This document shows, one piece after another, positions 15,229 to 16,334 of a stretch of 16,334 nt of DNA. The notes beneath the pieces were generated by a model. The model ran no database searches, had not been told where the DNA came from, and saw nothing but the letters and a program-made list of their open reading frames with translations. The translations under genes and the position numbers were made by a program. The stretch spans positions 1-16,334 of the forward strand of contig JAJXZA010000107.1 of assembly GCA_021780285.1 (NCBI GenBank), read 5' to 3'. Source of the stretch: Planctomycetota bacterium. Its GTDB lineage: Bacteria; Planctomycetota; Phycisphaerae; WQYP01. Position 1 is the stretch's first letter. The number at the start of each line of letters is the position of its first letter.

Positions 15229-15843
15229 TTACAATATCCCTTTGGTACTCGGAATATCGCTTGATTTGGCATCCATCGCCATAGCCTGCCGCAACGACTT
15301 GGCCAACGCCTTAAACACGGCCTCGGCAATATGATGGCTGTTGTTGCCATATGACACGTTCACATGCAAATTCATTTTGGCGGTATTGGCCAGCGAGCGC
15401 AGCGCTTCTGATATAAGCTCAACGTCAAAGTCGCCGATCTTGGGCGTTGGAAATATCGCGTTAAACACAAACGCCGGCCTGCCCGACAAATCGAGCGCAA
15501 CATTCGCGAGCACATCTTCCATCGGTACGCTGGCCCAGCCATAGCGGCAGATACCCCGTTTATCGCCCAGCGCCTGGTCCATCGCGGCGCCCAGCGCTAA
15601 AGCGACATCTTCCACAGTGTGATGACCATCTATGTGCAAGTCGCCACGCGCCGTTACAGTCAGGTCAAACATGCCGTGCCGCGCCAAATGGTGCAGCATG
15701 TGATCAAAAAACCCAACGCCGGTATTCACGTCCGCCTTGCCGCTGCCATCAAGGTTTATTGTGAGCTTAATGTCGGTTTCTTTGGTTTTTCGATGAATGG
15801 ATGCCTCACGGGCAGGTGCTGGTAGTGCGGTACTTGGCGTCAT
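15229..15843 (-). CDS. hisB: Imidazoleglycerol-phosphate dehydratase (histidine biosynthesis)
   Basis: A 204-residue monofunctional IGPD that dehydrates imidazole glycerol phosphate to imidazole acetol phosphate in histidine synthesis in the cytoplasm. Both manganese-binding signatures are present, DGHHTVEDVA (72-81) and NNSHHIAEAVFKALA (167-181), along with the FFDHMLHH motif near 45-52. The end reads DIPSTKGIL, the typical IGPD terminus, so the protein is complete. There is no HisB-N phosphatase domain, unlike the enterobacterial fusion. The start is ATG 15843 with GGAG about 9 bases upstream, behind a perfect TATAAT box. It converges on the MnmE-like gene across 91 bases with no visible terminator. 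No other his gene is in view. Confidence 0.97.
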   Translation of the reverse strand: MTPSTALPAPAREASIHRKTKETDIKLTINLDGSGKADVNTGVGFFDHMLHHLARHGMFDLTVTARGDLHIDGHHTVEDVALALGAAMDQALGDKRGICRYGWASVPMEDVLANVALDLSGRPAFVFNAIFPTPKIGDFDVELISEALRSLANTAKMNLHVNVSYGNNSHHIAEAVFKALAKSLRQAMAMDAKSSDIPSTKGIL

Positions 15844-16216
15844 GCCGAAATCTCCATAGGTTTACATAATCGCTGCTGCAGATTATATCGCAGCCATCAC
15901 ATCGCACCAGTAACATACACCCACCCACAAATCATGGGTCTGCCAATAAATCGGGCGTCGGGCCATGCCGAATCATACTAAACGGCATTTGCACTACAAA
16001 AACATGGGTTATGACGATGAAATATCGCGTCACGCCAGAAAAATTGGCAGAGCCCAAATCATCGCCGTATTGCCCCCATCCATCAATTAATGAACCCTCG
16101 ACCACATATCGTACCCCATCCACGCCCCCGGCCGAATCCACAAAGCGAGCGCCGTGGTTGATCCCAATAGTAATCCCGGCGATGCTTAAATTCCAAATCG
16201 CCGCACCCGCTGCGGC
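15844..16216. other. Upstream region of hisB without a convincing gene
   Basis: This 373-base stretch holds the hisB promoter and leader at its left end. A minus-strand frame from 16141 to 15932 (GTG start, 69 residues, containing GVRYVVEGSLIDGWGQYGDD) is protein-like in part. It lacks a ribosome site, uses codons with fewer GC third positions than the genes around it, and is in the same frame as the gene ending at 16217. It could be a remnant or chance. I see no RNA gene or riboswitch. Confidence 0.4.
15882..15887 (-). promoter_or_regulatory. hisB: Probable -10 box of hisB
   Basis: Plus-strand ATTATA reads TATAAT on the minus strand, 38 bases upstream of the hisB ATG, leaving a leader of about 30 bases. 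The -35 region is poor (CTGGTG at 17-base spacing), so activity may depend on an activator or an UP-type element. Confidence 0.5.
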
Positions 16217-16333
16217 CTATTCGCCGATTTTTTCGGCAATGTCGAGCGACTCAAGCCGTTGCTGCCGGTTGTATTGCATCAGTGCCTGCGTCAAATCATC
16301 CATGTGGCCGGCCAAAATCGGCTCGAGGGCGAA
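16217..16333 (-). CDS. C-terminal fragment of an unidentified protein (5' end outside window)
   Basis: The minus-strand frame is open from the right edge to a TAG at 16217-16219, giving 38 residues. They include a helical, polar tail (LAGHMDDLTQALMQYNRQQR, then LESLDIAEKIGE) that could form an amphipathic or coiled-coil end. I do not recognise the family. It points in the same direction as hisB and ends 373 bases before the hisB start, which has its own promoter, so the two need not be co-transcribed. Confidence 0.45.
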   Translation of the reverse strand, partial: FALEPILAGHMDDLTQALMQYNRQQRLESLDIAEKIGE

Positions 16334-16334
16334 A

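Noticed and set aside
1..16334. CRISPR array, tRNA or rRNA genes, insertion sequences, phage genes
   Set aside because: No regularly spaced repeats, no tRNA-like fold, no rRNA-like sequence and no transposase or integrase motif were seen.

Overview
The window is GC-rich bacterial DNA with tightly packed genes. It suggests an anaerobic or facultative member of the PVC lineage, perhaps Planctomycetota/Phycisphaerae. This placement is inference: it rests on the style of the radical-SAM tail, on an HTH-EIIA fusion regulator and on divergent housekeeping genes. No rRNA gene or other phylogenetic marker is present to settle it.

Layout. (1) Positions 3-329 (+) are the 3' end of a gene that looks like a B12-binding radical SAM protein. 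(2) Positions 352-10597 (-) form one operon of eight genes, transcribed right to left. Its first gene is a helix-turn-helix/PTS-EIIA fusion regulator. It is followed by two tandem HyfB-type proton-pump subunits, a HyfC/NuoH-type subunit, a HyfE-type subunit, a HyfF-type third pump subunit, a fused NuoC+NuoD-type (HyfG) large subunit, and a fused ferredoxin+NuoB-type (HyfH-HyfI) small subunit. The order B-B'-C-E-F-G-HI matches the E. coli hydrogenase-4 (hyf) operon without A and D. (3) Positions 10598-10952 are a divergent promoter region with two good sigma70-type promoters and several small repeats. (4) uvrA (+) is followed by a degenerate MnmE/TrmE-like GTPase (+). (5) hisB (-) converges on the GTPase gene. 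Upstream of hisB are a promoter and a stretch without a convincing gene. The 3' end of an unidentified minus-strand gene closes the window.

How it works together. The large operon encodes a complex I/group 4 hydrogenase-like membrane machine. The small subunit keeps all cysteines for the proximal 4Fe-4S cluster and for two ferredoxin clusters. All three antiporter-like subunits keep the Glu/Lys residues used in proton translocation. The large subunit, however, has lost all four NiFe-ligating cysteines, so it cannot be a hydrogenase. It fits the energy-converting-hydrogenase-related (Ehr) complexes, whose electron acceptor is unknown. The leading HTH-EIIA protein, in the same operon, suggests that phosphorylation state controls expression. 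This operon is the main point of interest. The MnmE-like protein without its C-terminal Cys motif is the second.
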